Below are positions 34,438-48,296 of a DNA stretch of 64,000 bases, in pieces; within the stretch, counting starts at the first letter, position 1; each line of letters starts with the position of its first letter. The position numbers and the translations under genes were made by a program. Origin of the DNA: Watersipora subatra (Eukaryota > Bryozoa > Gymnolaemata > Cheilostomatida > Watersiporidae); assembly GCF_963576615.1 (NCBI RefSeq), contig NC_088711.1, positions 806,001 to 870,000 of the forward strand, written 5' to 3'. Below the pieces are notes generated by a model that worked only from the letters and a program-made list of their open reading frames with translations, ran no database searches and was not told the origin of the DNA.

Positions 34438-37400
34438 ATGGCTGACTTGGATGAATTCCAATTACTAGAGAGAGCTATCAATATCTTTCAAGAGCAATTC
34501 GAGTCTGAAGCCTCTTATGCAGCCTGTGCTCCTGGTCGTGTCAACTTGATTGGTGAGCACACCGATTACAATGATGGATTCGTCTTCCCTATTGTAAGTT
34601 TTAAAAATTGCAATTAAATGATGTTATAATATTTAAAAGTGTAAACTGTAAAAAGGGTTGAATACGTCTGCTAAAGTACATGGAACAGTACGAGTACATA
34701 TGGATATAATACTGATGGTCTGTATATATCATGGTACAGTATATTAGTATATATATATAAATATATATATGGATATATATATGGATATGATACTGATAGC
34801 CTGTATATATCACGTACAGTATATCAGTATATATGGATATGATGCTGATAGTCTGTATCTATCATGGAACAGTATATTAGTACATATACATGGATATGAT
34901 ACTGATAGCCTGTGTGTCATACATTTAATAAAAAAGATACTTTTATACTTGTAGGCAATTCCTCAGGTTACAATGGTTGTAGGCAGACCAAATTCTGATC
35001 AGATGATTAGAGTGTTTACGGCTGTTACCGAAGTTGATCACCCGTTTCTTGTTAGATTTCCTGTTCCAACAGCAACTAGCAAGCTTGCTCCTGGCAGCCC
35101 AACTTGGGCTAACTACGTAAAGGGAGTCGTCTCCCTCTATCCTGGTTTGTCTTTTGTGTTTGAACAATTTGATCAGTGTTTGCTAATCTCGCTACACAGA
35201 TAGATGGAGTCACTTCCCTAGCTACGTTTCAGGGACTCTCTCTGGATTTGACATGGTTATTGTGAGCTCTGTACCACTGGGTGGCGGCCTGTCCAGCTCT
35301 GCTTCTTTGGAGGTTGCAACCTTCACACTCATGCAATCAATGTTCCCGTGTCAAGTGTCTGATAAGGAAAAAGCCCTCATTTGTCAAAAAGCTGAGCATA
35401 CATTTGCCGGAATGCCTTGTGGTATCATGGACCAGTTTATATCTAGCATGGGCTCCAAAGACCATGCGCTACTCATAGATTGTGAGTAAGTGTCTCGTCT
35501 ATGGATCGTTCACATTATTCTCTCATTATGCTGGCTGATGGCTCTATTTTCTTCACAGCGATAGGGTCATGAGTGTTATAGCAAACAAGCTATTCACAGC
35601 TCCGTCTGTGATAGCAAACAAGCTATTCACAGCTCAGTATCTGATAGCAAACAAGCTGTTTACATCTGAGTGAGTGTTATAGGTAACATGTTCTTCGCAG
35701 CTGAGTGTGTGTTATATACCAAACAAGCTACAAGCTGTTCACAGCTCAGTGTGTGTTATATAGCGAACGAGCTGTTCAGGGTTGAATGTTATGAACGCTC
35801 TGAGAACAGCATAGCAATAATTGAACTTGTTATAGGAGCATGGAGAGCAAACAGGTGCAGCTGCGTCTTCCTCGCCAGTCGCTCCTCATTATCAACTGCA
35901 ATGTGAAGCATCAGCTGAGTGGCAGTGAGTATCCTTCCAGAAGACAGAGCTGTATAGATGCTGCTAGTCTCCTGCAAGTAAAGAGCCTGAGATATGCTGA
36001 TCAAACTATGCTGGAGGCACACAAAAATGTGAGAAACTAGTATGTGAGAGGTAATTGTAATACAGTTGCATACTGCAGGTGATACAATACAGTGTCACAT
36101 CGTGTAGTTTATGTTATCATTGTGTCACCTCATGAATCACAGCATGTGTTACATGCACATGTCATGCATTCCATACCACTTCACTTGTCACGTAGATGTC
36201 ACCTCATGTGTCAACTCATGTGTCAACTCATGTGTCAACTCATGTGTCAACTCATGTGTCAACTCATGTATCAACTCGTGTGTCAACTCATGTGTCAACT
36301 CATGTGTCAACTCATGTGTCAACTCATGTATCAACTCATGTATCAACTCATGTGTCAACTCATGTGTCAACTCATGTGTCAACTCATGTGTCAACTCATC
36401 TGTCAACTCATGTATCAACTCATGTATCAACTCATGTGTCAACTCATGTATCAACTCATGTATCAACTCATGTGTCAACTCATGTATCAACTCATGTATC
36501 AACTCATGTATCAACTCATGTATCAACTCATGTATCAACTCATGTGTCAACTCATGTATCAACTCATGTATCAACTCATGTATCAACTCATGTATCAACT
36601 CATGTGTCAACTCATGTATCAACTCATGTATCAACTCATGTATCAACTCATGTATCAACTCATGTGTCAACTCATGTATCAACTCAAGTATCAACTCATC
36701 TGTCAACTCATGTATCAACTCATGTATCAACTCATGTATCAACTCATGTATCAACTCATGTATCAACTCATGTATCAACTCATGTATCAACTCATGTATC
36801 AACTCAAGTATCAACTCATCTGTCAACTCATGTATCAACTCATGTATCAACTCATGTATCAACTCATGTATCAACTCATGTATCAACTCATGTATCAACT
36901 CAAGTATCAACTCGTGTGTCAACTCATGTATCAACTCATCTGTCAACTCATGTATCAACTCATGTATCAACTCATGTATCAACTCATGTATCAACTCATG
37001 TATCAACTCATGTATCAACTCATGTGTAAACTCATGTATCAACTCATCTGTCAACTCATGTATCAACTCATGTATCAACTCATGTATCAACTCATGTATC
37101 AACTCAAGTATCAACTCATGTATCAACTCATGTATCAACTCATGTATCAACTCATGTATCAACTCATGTATCAACTCAAGTATCAACTCATCTGTCAACT
37201 CATGTATCAACTCATGTATCAACTCATGTATCAACTCATGTATCAACTCATGTATCAACTCAAGTATCAACTCATCTGTCAACTCATGTATCAACTCATG
37301 TATCAACTCATGTATCAACTCATGTGTAAACTCATGTATCAACTCATCTGTCAACTCATGTATCAACTCATGTATCAACTCATGTATCAACTCATGTATC

Positions 37401-40400
37401 AACTCAAGTATCAACTCATGTATCAACTCATGTATCAACTCATGTGTCAACTCATGTGTCAACTCATGTATCAACTCATGTATCAACTCATGTGTCAACT
37501 CATGTGTCAACTCATGTATCAACTCATGTATCAACTCAAGTATCAACTCATGTATCAACTCATGTATCAACTCAAGTATCAACTCATCTGTCAACTCATG
37601 TATCAACTCATGTATCAACTCATGTATCAACTCATGTATCAACTCATGTATCAACTCATGTATCAACTCAAGTATCAACTCATCTGTCAACTCATGTATC
37701 AACTCATGTATCAACTCATGTATCAACTCATGTATCAACTCATGTATCAACTCATGTATCAACTCAAGTATCAACTCATCTGTCAACTCATGTATCAACT
37801 CATGTATCAACTCATGTATCAACTCATGTGTCAACTCATGTATCAACTCATGTGTCAACTCATGGATCAACTCATGTATCAACTCATGTGTCAACTCATG
37901 TATCAACTCATGTATCAACTCAAGTATCAACTCATGTATCAACTCATGTATCAACTCATGTATCAACTCATGTATCAACTCATGTATCAACTCATGTATC
38001 AACTCAAGTATCAACTCGTGTGTCAACTCATGTATCAACTCATGTATCAACTCAAGTATCAACTCGTGTGTCAACTCATGTATCAACTCATGTATCAACT
38101 CATATGTCATCTCATGTGTCAACTCATGTATCAACTCATGTATCAACTCATGTATCAACTCATGTATCAACTCATGTATCAACTCATGTATCAACTCATG
38201 TATCAACTCAAGTATCAACTCATCTGTCAACTCAAGTATCAACTCATCTGTCAACTCATGTATCAACTCATGTATCAACTCATGTATCAACTCATGTATC
38301 AACTCATGTATCAACTCAAGTATCAACTCATCTGTCAACTCATGTGTCAACTCATGTATCAACTCATGTGTCAACTCATGTATCAACTCATGTATCAACT
38401 CGTGTATCAACTCATGTGTCAACTCATGTATCAACTCATGTATCAACTCATGTATCAACTCATGTATCAACTCATGTATCAACTCAAGTATCAACTCATC
38501 TGTCAACTCATGTGTCAACTCATCTGTCAACTCATGTATCAACTCATGTATCAACTCATGTATCAACTCATGTATCAACTCATGTATCAACTCAAGTATC
38601 AACTCATCTGTCAACTCATGTGTCAACTCATGTATCAACTCATGTGTCAACTCATGTATCAACTCATGTATCAACTCATGTATCAACTCATGTATCAACT
38701 CATGTATCAACTCATGTATCAACTCATGTATCAACTCGTGTATCAACTCATGTGTCAACTCATGTGTCAACTCATGTGTCAACTCATGTATCAACTCATG
38801 TATCAACTCATGTATCAACTCATGTATCAACTCATGTATCAACTCATGTGTCAACTCATGTGTCAACTCATGTGTCAACTCATGTGTCAACTCATGTATC
38901 AACTCATGTATCAACTCATGTATCAACTCATGTATCAACTCATGTATCAACTCATGTATCAACTCATGTATCAACTCATGTATCAACTCATGTATCAACT
39001 CATGTATCAACTCATGTATCAACTCATGTGTCAACTCATGTATCAACTCGTGTGTCAACTCGTGTATCAACTCGTGTATCAACTCATGTATCAACTCATG
39101 TATCAACTCATGTATCAACTCATGTATCAACTCATGTATCAACTCATGTATCAACTCATGTATCAACTCATGTATCAACTCATGTATCAACTCATGTATC
39201 AACTCATGTATCAACTCATGTATCAACTCATCTGTCAACTCATGTGTCAACTCATGTATCAACTCATGTATCAACTCATGTATCAACTCATGTATCAACT
39301 CATCTGTCAACTCATGTGTCAACTCATGTATCAACTCATGTATCAACTCATGTATCAACTCATGTATCAACTCATCTGTCAACTCATGTGTCAACTCATG
39401 TATCAACTCATGTATCAACTCATCTGTCAACTCATGTATCAACTTATGTGTCAACTCATCTATCAACTCATGTATCAACTCGTGTGTCAACTCATCTGTC
39501 AACTCATCTGTCAACTCATGTGTCACCTCGTGTGTCACGTAGATGTCACCTCACGACTGTAGGACATGAGTGATGAGACATATCGAAGGTCAAGGCATGT
39601 AATTTCTGAGATAGAGCGAACCCGTGAAGCCGTTATAGCATTTGAAAATGGTGACCTCGCCAAGTTTGGAAAATTGATGGTAGCAAGTCATAACTCGCTC
39701 AGGTAGGGTATAGACAGATCCTGAATTGAATAGGTAGGGTATAGATATATCTTGAATTGAATGGATTGTATTTCTACAACTCTTCGCCCCTTTACGAAGG
39801 CGTATTTGAGAGACTAACAAATATTAACCCAGCTGCTTCAAGTTACTATATCTTTTAACTAAACTGTGATAGTAACAGTAGTTGGAGACCTATATAGTAA
39901 AATTGTCTACTAACCAGCTGTACATCTGTTCAACTTTACTTTAAATTCTGCTGAGCCTTTAAACCGTAGCAAACCAACCTTCACTGCAGCCTGTCACACG
40001 CCGGTTTGCACGCCACTAGCAGCTCGCGATCTATTTTATAATTGCCATTGCAAGGGATGACTTTGAAGTCTCATGTCCTGAGCTTGACAGCCTCGTGGAG
40101 ATCGCGATGTCCGTGTCTGGAGTGTATGGCTCCCGGATGACTGGAGGTGGCTTTGGAGGCTGCACAATAACTCTGTGCGAGACAAGTTCCCTAGAGCAGC
40201 TCATGGCTGAGGTGAAGGTGAGTGAATCTATCAAACTTTCAACATAGCTCCAGGCTGACTGTGTTACCAACTCAGCTTTTCAGATGCGAACTGCTTCACT
40301 CGCTCACATTTGTTTCAGCAAAGGTATGATGGTACTGCCACTTTCATTCATGCATCCGCTGCCGCTGGGGCCCACAGCATTGTGCTACCTAACCAGGACT

Positions 40401-40402
40401 AG
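34438..40402 (+). CDS. GALK1: Galactokinase, complete seven-exon gene
   Basis: Galactokinase phosphorylates galactose with ATP in the first committed step of the cytosolic Leloir pathway. Exons are 34438-34593, 34955-35144, 35233-35485, 35836-36028, 39563-39702, 40055-40217 and 40319-40402. All junctions are GT-AG and in phase, giving about 392 residues, the size of human GALK1. Visible are the galactokinase signature [17 protein letters not shown] (residues 33-49), the GHMP ATP-binding loop [29 protein letters not shown] with the catalytic aspartate, and [14 protein letters not shown] near the C-terminus. The start has no in-frame alternative upstream within exon 1. Intron 4 (36029-39562) is almost wholly a 12-bp array, and introns 1 and 3 also carry tandem repeats. 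Confidence 0.97.
34690..34915. repeat. AT-rich imperfect tandem repeat in GALK1 intron 1
   Basis: About four imperfect units containing ATGGATATGATACTGATAG and GTACAGTATATTAGTA. Confidence 0.8.
35568..35790. repeat. ~40-bp degenerate tandem repeat in GALK1 intron 3
   Basis: About five imperfect units around TAGCAAACAAGCTATTCACA and AGCTCAGTGTGTGTTATA. Confidence 0.85.
36198..39530. repeat. 12-bp minisatellite, ~278 copies, in GALK1 intron 4
   Basis: Unit TCAACTCATGTA with variants ATGTG, ATCTG, AAGTA and GTGTG. CAAGTA copies are often followed by CATCTG copies, giving a higher-order pattern. Since 12 is divisible by 3 and the common unit variants lack stops in most frames, open frames of up to about 1150 codons arise on both strands. 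They are not genes: the array lies between two matching GALK1 exons. Identical 21-bp sequences (TGTCACGTAGATGTCACCTC plus A) bound it at 36186 and 39533. Confidence 0.98.
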
Positions 40403-40623
40403 CTGCTGCCTTACCAAGATTAGCTGCTGCCTTCCTATTTTTATACCTCTTTCAACATTCGCTAAGAATGACGATGCGCGTCTCTTATTGAGGGCTATCA
40501 TCTCTGGTGTAATAACTCCCTAGTTAAGTAATTAAATTTATATGTATTTTAGTAGCTCTTGCAGTTGATACCTCTTGTGGTCCAGAACAGTTGCTATGGC
40601 CTTGTCTCCTACATCTAATAACA

Positions 40624-40629
40624 AATAAA
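40624..40629 (+). terminator. GALK1 poly(A) signal candidate
   Basis: AATAAA 222 bases after the GALK1 stop codon. Confidence 0.6.
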
Positions 40630-41344
40630 GTGGTCATATATGAATAATTCATTGTGTATGTAAGTGTCATTGTTCAGTGTTAGACCTGCTTTTGTCATAC
40701 CAACCTTTCTGTAGTCCTTCCCACGCTTATCCCATCTGCCCACATGGCACTGGGCAGTGGATTAACAGTGTCAAGTCTGTATGACAGGTCCACAAATAGC
40801 CAGTCTCTAAGAGACAAATGCTGTGACATTTGCAAGACCTGAAAATATACATATTGACAGTTCGCACTACCTCCTGCCTAATGACCTTGGATGCTAAGGT
40901 ATTCTGCGCGCATGAGCAATAGTTTGGCTATATGTATAGACAGTCAGTAGTCTGTATCAAAACCCTATCAGCATGGGTAGAAGCCAAGGTGTGAACATCA
41001 GAGTATTACCGTTATAGGTATAATAATAGGCATCTGTAACATAGACATAGAGGCATAGACATGTGTAATAAAGCTCTAATTATAGACATTGCAGCCAATA
41101 ATTGAACTCTTAGAATCATAGAAACTGGTAATAGTACTCATATATATATGCATTCCGATAGCCATATATATATTATAGATAAACAGAGCTACTGCTTTAA
41201 TAGGTTTAGAAACAACCGGAGCCCTATAACCAGACAAAATAGTGGGCCAACAGGATCATAAGCTATAAGATGAAAGGTGTGGATAGGTAGTGAAGTGTGG
41301 TATAGCTGGAGTCGGAAGGAAAGGTAATAATGCGAGGTGGTGGT
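40630..41344. other. Intergenic, nothing recognised
   Basis: AT-rich, with no coding motif. Confidence 0.4.
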
Positions 41345-41540
41345 GGACTGGAGTAAATCACCTATTCCCTCAGAAGAGGGAAGGTGGGTAGAAGACTGGA
41401 GCAAATAGCCTATGGCGTCAATAGGAAGAAGGGGCGGGTGGACCGGAGCAAATAGCCTATGGCGTCAATAGGAAGAAGGGGCGGGTGGACCGGAGCAAAT
41501 AGCCTATGGCGTCAATAGGAAGAAGGGGGCGGGTGGACTG
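41345..41540. repeat. 47-bp tandem repeat, ~4 copies
   Basis: Unit GACCGGAGCAAATAGCCTAT plus 27 bases; the first copies are diverged, the last two nearly identical. Confidence 0.92.
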
Positions 41541-42744
41541 AAGTAACTGTTGCACCTGAAAAGAGCTGACCATATACGAAACAATAACAGAGACCATGAA
41601 GATTTATAGAATATTTTAGAATCTAGTCCTAACAGAAGATCTGAAAGCTGCAAGTTTAGAATGACTGCAACAAGGCAAAGATTGTACCGGTTGTTATGGA
41701 GTTATTGCCACTTTGTAATAGCCACCTATTCTTAGTTGGGTTGCCTCCACAATAAACTCGTTCATAAGGAATTATTTGGTCATTGAACAAGGTGAGTTGC
41801 GTATAATATAATATAATCACTCATGGTCAAATCATAAGAGTAAAACATGATGTTAGAGTGTAAAGCAGATGAGGCACCAGTAAGAAATGGTGTCAGAAGT
41901 GATAGGAGAGGTGGGCGGTGGGCAGATGCAATCTATGTATACGAAAGCATACTCTACAGGTTTCTCGAATAGCGTTACAAGTGTGCAGGCAGGTACATCG
42001 TCACAAGACAGTGGCAAACTAAGCCTATTTAATATAATGCGGCATTTGCTTTCAGGTAGCATATTCAATGAAAATTAGTTAATCCCTAAACCCAATTGCT
42101 ATTAAATACACGCTGTTGCTGTGCGCAGCAGACAGCGGGTAGAACAGCGAATAACACAGAGAAAACTGCAAGCTCATGTTGCCAATGCTCTGGTATAATT
42201 AGAGAGAAGGAAGAACTCTCAAGGGCTGCTTGTCATTAGCGGCAGCTACCGTTGTCTCATGCGCAGCAGAAGAGAGACAGGGGAGGTGGAGTTAGCACTG
42301 AACAAGGTAACTGATGCTATTCTCCCATTATCTCTTCCCTTTTGTTTCCAATTGTCAATAATTGATTTGAAGGGCAAACAGTGATGGGCAAGCCAAACAA
42401 CCATTGTCAGTAGAGGGAAATACGATAGCTTTCACGCTCTCGGCTTTATTGCTAGGAGCAATCGTAGAACTCGGCAGCAAGACATCTCCAGCGATAATCT
42501 CTATGCATTTCGGAGAGAAACGGGAATATGGGATAAATTTACTGGCTTGTTTTCCTCAGTCCTTTAGACTTCTCTTGATACGAAGTTTGGATCATGCAGG
42601 TGGCTGTTGGCTCTGCTCCTCGCCCTGGAGGCGCAAACCCGTAAGTTATTTATGTTGTTTTTTGCTAAGCTGGACGTGACTAAATTTATAGAAACACGAT
42701 GCTAAATATAGTTGAGTGGTAGAATGAGCCATACTGACTCTACA
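41541..42744. other. Intergenic; open frame 42404-42679 not recognised
   Basis: A frame of 91 codons ends near a strong donor-like CCC|GTAAGTT at about 42641. Another frame there reads WLLALLLALEAQT, signal-peptide-like but with no ATG. No partner exon was found, so no gene is called. Confidence 0.3.
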
Positions 42745-43115
42745 ATATCTGAGGCAACGGTCACTTCGTTTTATCAATGTCTGAGGCAATGGTCACTTTG
42801 TTTTATCAATGTCTGAGGCAATGGTCACTTTGTTTTATCAATGTCTGAGGCAATGGTCACTTTGTTTTAACGATGTCTGAGGCAATGATCACTTTGTTTT
42901 AACGATGTCTGAGGCAATGATCACTTTGTTTTATCAATGTCTGAGGCAATGATCACTTTGTTTTATCAATGTCTGAGGCAATGATCACTTTGTTTTAACG
43001 ATGTCTGAGGCAATGGTCACTTTGTTTTATCAATGTCTGAGGCAATGGTCAGTTGGTTTTATCGATGTCTGAGGCAATGGTCACTTCGTTTTATCAATGT
43101 CTGAGGCAATGGTCA
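42745..43115. repeat. 32-bp minisatellite, ~11 copies
   Basis: Unit ATGTCTGAGGCAATGGTCAC plus TTTGTTTTATCA; variants GATCAC and AACG. Confidence 0.95.
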
Positions 43116-43797
43116 CCTAGTCTGTTGTATTCCGCTTCCAAGGCCTGTAGATGGGACGTGCTCAATGTTTGCAAGGCACTACTCATGTATGTGACATATG
43201 TGTTCCACTATGAAGGATTTAGTATTAAGACAAATTGGTCGTCCTTAAAAATTATTGTCTCTCTTTTAGTTACGAGTCTTCCATGCTAGCCAATTAAGTT
43301 CTTGGACTCCCTTGTAAGTTTCTCTTATTTAGGAGTTGAGTCTAGTTTACCCATAGTTTAAGGCGCAGATTGACGACTATTTTATGAATGATGTTGTTTG
43401 TCCATACGAACTGAAGAGTGTGCTAGCCTTTCACCTTCTCTAAATTACTTACAGCGTTTCTAAAATAGTTCTATATCTCTGCAGTAAACTAGTATGTACA
43501 TTATAGTGTAAATATTTATCTGACATCTACACATACACTCTCACGCAATAGCTGACCTCCTTTTTATGAGTTGACTATTGACTGCATACCACTTTACACC
43601 GCCAAACACTCAACAAATGTGGGCTTTTGTCTCGATGACATCTTCCTGTCAGCACGCCGCTTGCTGACAGGAGAGAGTTAAGGCTGTTAGAGAATACAGG
43701 CATTCTTCTTTATTCATCTTGTTAAAAGGTGTTTGTATTGCTTCTCTATTGATTGCCTATCATGTCTTTGCTACTCGTTACAATAATAATCCCTGCG
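43116..43797. other. Intergenic, nothing recognised
   Basis: No coding motif. CTGTCAGCACGC / GCTTGCTGACAG near 43645-43675 forms a minor hairpin. Confidence 0.35.
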
Positions 43798-43975
43798 CCA
43801 GAGTTTTGACACAGAGGGCCCAAGTAACATCTAGGGATATGTGTCATTACATCTGCCAGAGTTTTGACACAGAGGGCCCGAGTAACATCTAGGTATATGT
43901 GTCATTACATCTGCCAGAGTTTTGACACAAAGGGCCCGGAGTCACATCTAGTGATATGTGTCATTACATCTGCCA
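43798..43975. repeat. 58-bp tandem repeat, 3 copies
   Basis: Unit GCCAGAGTTTTGACACAGAG plus 38 bases ending TGTGTCATTACATCT. Confidence 0.95.
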
Positions 43976-44543
43976 TCGAGGCAATGTTACTGTCGCAGTA
44001 CCCAGCGTAAGCTTAAAATGCTTCTGAGTGCAGGAAGTAGAATACCAAACAAGCAAATAGATGAAGATTTTGACATGAGCCACAACATAACATAATAATT
44101 ACATGTGGGTATTCAGTGGTCTCTCGCAATTATGTGGAATACCCGGTAGACTAAAAGAGCAGCTCAATCTATGGACCTGTGTTTGTGAGTTTCTGTTGAG
44201 AATGAAGGGACTTAGGCAAGCGGGCTTTCCACCATTTTATGGAAGTGAGATCCTCGACTGGTGCTGTGGAGGGAAGGAGGTGTAGAAGGTAGTGAATTAT
44301 CAGACTTTGCCTTTTATTCAATATACTCTAGTGTGCTTTACCAAGGCTTTCAATAGGCCACAAGACCCTTGAGTGGCTAACTCGATACAAACTAATCACA
44401 ACTGCCTACCTCAGCAATACCAGAAATATAATAGCATTATCCAACTGTCTATCTTCGCTTCCAGAGGTGAAGGCCAAAATGCTTGTCATTTTGGCCTTCA
44501 TCTAGTTGAGGAGCAAATGAACAAATCTTTACCCCATCATTTG
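43976..44543. other. Intergenic, nothing recognised
   Basis: AGGCCAAAATGCTTGTCATTTTGGCCT near 44470 forms a short hairpin; no gene signal. Confidence 0.4.
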
Positions 44544-44738
44544 TCAGATACAGGTTCAACCCTATCTATTGCCAGACATTGACAGGTGCAGGTTCAACCC
44601 TATTTATTGCCAGATATTGACAAGTACAGGTTCAACCCTATTTATTGCCAGACATTGACAGGTATAGGTTCAACCCTATTTATTGCCAGACACTGGCAGG
44701 TGCAGGCTCAACCTTTTTTATTGCCAGGTATTAGCAGT
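44544..44738. repeat. 38-bp tandem repeat, 5 copies
   Basis: Unit GACAGGTGCAGGTTCAACCC plus TATTTATTGCCAGACATT. Confidence 0.95.
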
Positions 44739-45561
44739 TACAGCTACCCGCTACTAAGCTTTTATATGTTCAACTACTATTATATTGGATAATTTTTAAA
44801 GAATTGAACCTGACCATTTCATTTGACAAGCTCTGACAGGTTGTAATCGCCTTACATATTCACCCGATATTTCCTAAGCAGTGCCTGCTGCATTACACTC
44901 GGGTATCAAAGTGTTGCCACAGCAATTGTGTGCTATGTGGTTTCACAAGGGAACAAGTTTGTCTGCTAAATTTAGATATCAACCCATACAACTATGCAGT
45001 GCAATAAAAACAGCAGTGATTTTGTTCGAAATATAATAAAATATAATAAAATATAGTCTACTATAATATAGTACATTAGGTGATTTTGAAAAAAGGAAGA
45101 ATGTGTTAACGTTTGTTTATGTAAGCTGCCAGGTGTTAAAGTCCATTCCTACTGTCTTCCATCGACACTTGTACCTGAATATAAATACCTGTGTGGGGTT
45201 GGCAGGCATGTAATCAGGTGTTAACATTTGCTCATGACTTGATTCAACCATTCATTGGCGAGTGTTTAGCCTAGACTAACTTCTGACCTTTGGCTATGCA
45301 TGAGAGAGGTAAGATTCCAGTGATCATCTATTTTGCTACAGCCTGTAATTCAAAATGACTAACCATTTTTATGTTAAACTTTGTTGGAGTTGTCTTTTCC
45401 ATAGCAGACTTCTGAAAGTAAGTCTTTTTAATGCTCATGCTGAGAAATTGAAAAGTCAGTGATTTGCTCTAAAAAACTTAAGTGTTTGAAAAGGGATGAC
45501 AAAACCATTAAAAACATTATCGAATCTATGAGAACAATGCTCTCACTGGGAGAAGTTTAAC
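44739..45561. other. Intergenic, nothing recognised
   Basis: Contains a short ATAATAAAAT run near 45030-45075. Confidence 0.4.
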
Positions 45562-48296
45562 TGTCAGTGAGACTGTATCCCATGTGTGATATATATGAAA
45601 CATTCAGTGAGACTGTATCACATGTGTGATATATATGATACATTCAGTGAGACTGTATCACATGTGTGATATATATGATACATTCAGTGAGACTGTATCA
45701 CATGTGTGATATATATGAGACATTCAGTGAGACTGTATCATATGTGTGATATATATGATACATTCAGTGAGACTGTATCACATGTGTGATATATATGAGA
45801 CATTCAGTGAGACTGTATCACATGTGTGATATATATGAGACATTCAGTGAGACTGTATCATATGTGTGATATATATGATACATTCAGTGAGACTGTATCA
45901 CATGTGTGATATATATGATACATTCAGTGAGACTGTATCCCATGTGTGATATATATGATACATTCAGTGAGACTGTATCATATGTGTGATATATATGAAA
46001 CATTCAGTGAGACTGTATCATATGTGTGATATATATGATACATTCAGTGAGACTGTATCACATGTGTGATATATATGAGACATTCAGTGAGACTGTATCC
46101 CATGTGTGATATATATGAGACATTCAGTGAGACTGTATCATATGTGTGATATATATGATACATTCAGTGAGACTGTATCACATGTGTGATATATATGAGA
46201 CATTCAGTGAGACTGTATCATATGTGTGATATATATGATACATTCAGTGAGACTGTATCACATGTGTGATATATATGAGACATTCAGTGAGACTGTATCA
46301 TATGTGTTATATATATGATACATTCAGTGAGACTGTATCACATGTGTGATATATATGAGACATTCAGTGAGACTGTATCATATGTGTGATATATATGATA
46401 CATTCAGTGAGACTGTATCACTTGTGTGATATATATGAGACATTCAGTGAGACTGTATCACATGTGTGATATATATATGATACATTCAGTGAGACTGTAT
46501 CATACGTGTGATATATATGAGACATTCAGTGAGACTGTATCACATGTGTGATATATATGAGACATTCAGTGAGACTGCATCATATGTGTGATATATATGA
46601 TACATTCAGTGAGACTGTATCACATGTGTGATATATATGAGACATTCAGTGAGACTGTATCATATGTGTGATATATATGATACATTCAGTGAGACTGTAT
46701 CACTTGTGTGATATATATGAGACATTCAGTGAGACTATATCACATGTGTGATATATATATGATACATTCAGTGAGACTGTATCATACGTGTGATATATAT
46801 GAGACATTCAGTGAGACTGTATCACATGTGTGATATATATGAGACATTCAGTGAGACTGTATCACATGTGTGATATATATGAGACATTCAGTGAGACTGT
46901 ATCACTTGTGTGATATATATGAGACATTCATTGAGACTGTATCACTTGTGTGATATATATGAGACATTCAGTGAGACTGTATCATATGTGTGATATATAT
47001 GAGACATTCAGTGAGACTGTATCACATGTGTGATATATATGATACATTCAGCGAGACTGTATCACATGTGTGATATATATGAGACATTCAGTGAGACTGT
47101 GTCACATGCGTGATATATATGATACATTCAGTGAGACTGTATCACATGTGTGATATATATGAGACATTCAGTGAGACTGTATCATATGTGTGATATATAT
47201 GATACATTCAGTGAGACTGTGTCACATGTGTGATATATATGATACATTCAGTGAGACTGTATCACATGTGTGATATATATGAGACATTCAGTGAGACTGT
47301 ATCATATGTGTGATATATATGAAACATTCAGTGAGACTGTATCATATGTGTGATATATGAGACATTCAGTGAGACTGTATCATATGTGTGATATATATGA
47401 GACATTCAGTGAGACTGTATCATATGTGTGATATATATGATACATTCAGCGAGACTGTATCACATGTGTGATATATATGAGACATTCAGTGAGACTGTGT
47501 CACATGTGTGATATATATGATACATTCAGTGAGACTGTATCACATGTGTGATATATATGAGACATTCAGTGAGACTGTGTCACATGTGTGATATATATGA
47601 TACATTCAGTGAGACTGTATCACATGTGTGATATATATGATACATTCAGTGAGACTGTATCATATGTGTGATATATATGAGACATTCAGTGAGACTGTAT
47701 CACATGTGTGATATATATGATACATTCAGTGAGACTGTATCACTTGTGTGATATATATGAGAAATTCAGTGAGACTGTATCACATGTGTGATATATATGA
47801 TACATTCAGTGAGACTGTATCACATGTGTGATATATATGAGACATTCAGTGAGACTGTATCACTTGTGTGATATACATGGGACATTCAGTGAGACTGTAT
47901 CATATGTGTGATATATGAGACATTCAGTGAGACTGTATCATATGTGTGATATATATGAGATATTCAGTGAGACTGTATCATATGTGTGATATATATGATA
48001 CATTCAGCGAGACTGTATCACATGTGTGATATATATGAGACATTCAGTGAGACTGTGTCACATGTGTGATATATATGATACATTCAGTGAGACTGTATCA
48101 CATGTGTGATATATATGATACATTCAGTGAGACTGTGTCACATGTGTGATATATATGAGACATTCAGTGAGACTGTATCACATGTGTGATATATATGAGA
48201 CATTCAGTGAGACTGTGTCACATGTATGATATATATGATACATTCAGTGAGACTGTATCATATGTGTGATATATATGAGACATTCAGTGAAACTGT
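45562..48296. repeat. 40-bp minisatellite, ~68 copies
   Basis: Unit GATACATTCAGTGAGACTGT plus ATCACATGTGTGATATATAT. The second half is self-complementary (ATCACATGTGTGAT). Copies differ mainly at CACATG/CATATG/CACTTG and at GATAC/GAGAC/GAAAC. A few copies gain or lose an AT pair. Confidence 0.98.

Noticed and set aside
36092..39573. Open frames of 700-1150 codons on both strands encoding repeats such as [23 protein letters not shown] and VSTHVSTH
   Set aside because: They are translations of a 12-bp array with no stop in most frames, lying inside a GALK1 intron whose flanking exons match galactokinase on both sides.
42404..42679. 91-codon frame with a good donor-like site, possible first exon
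   Set aside because: The alternative signal-peptide-like frame has no ATG, and no following exon or family match was found.
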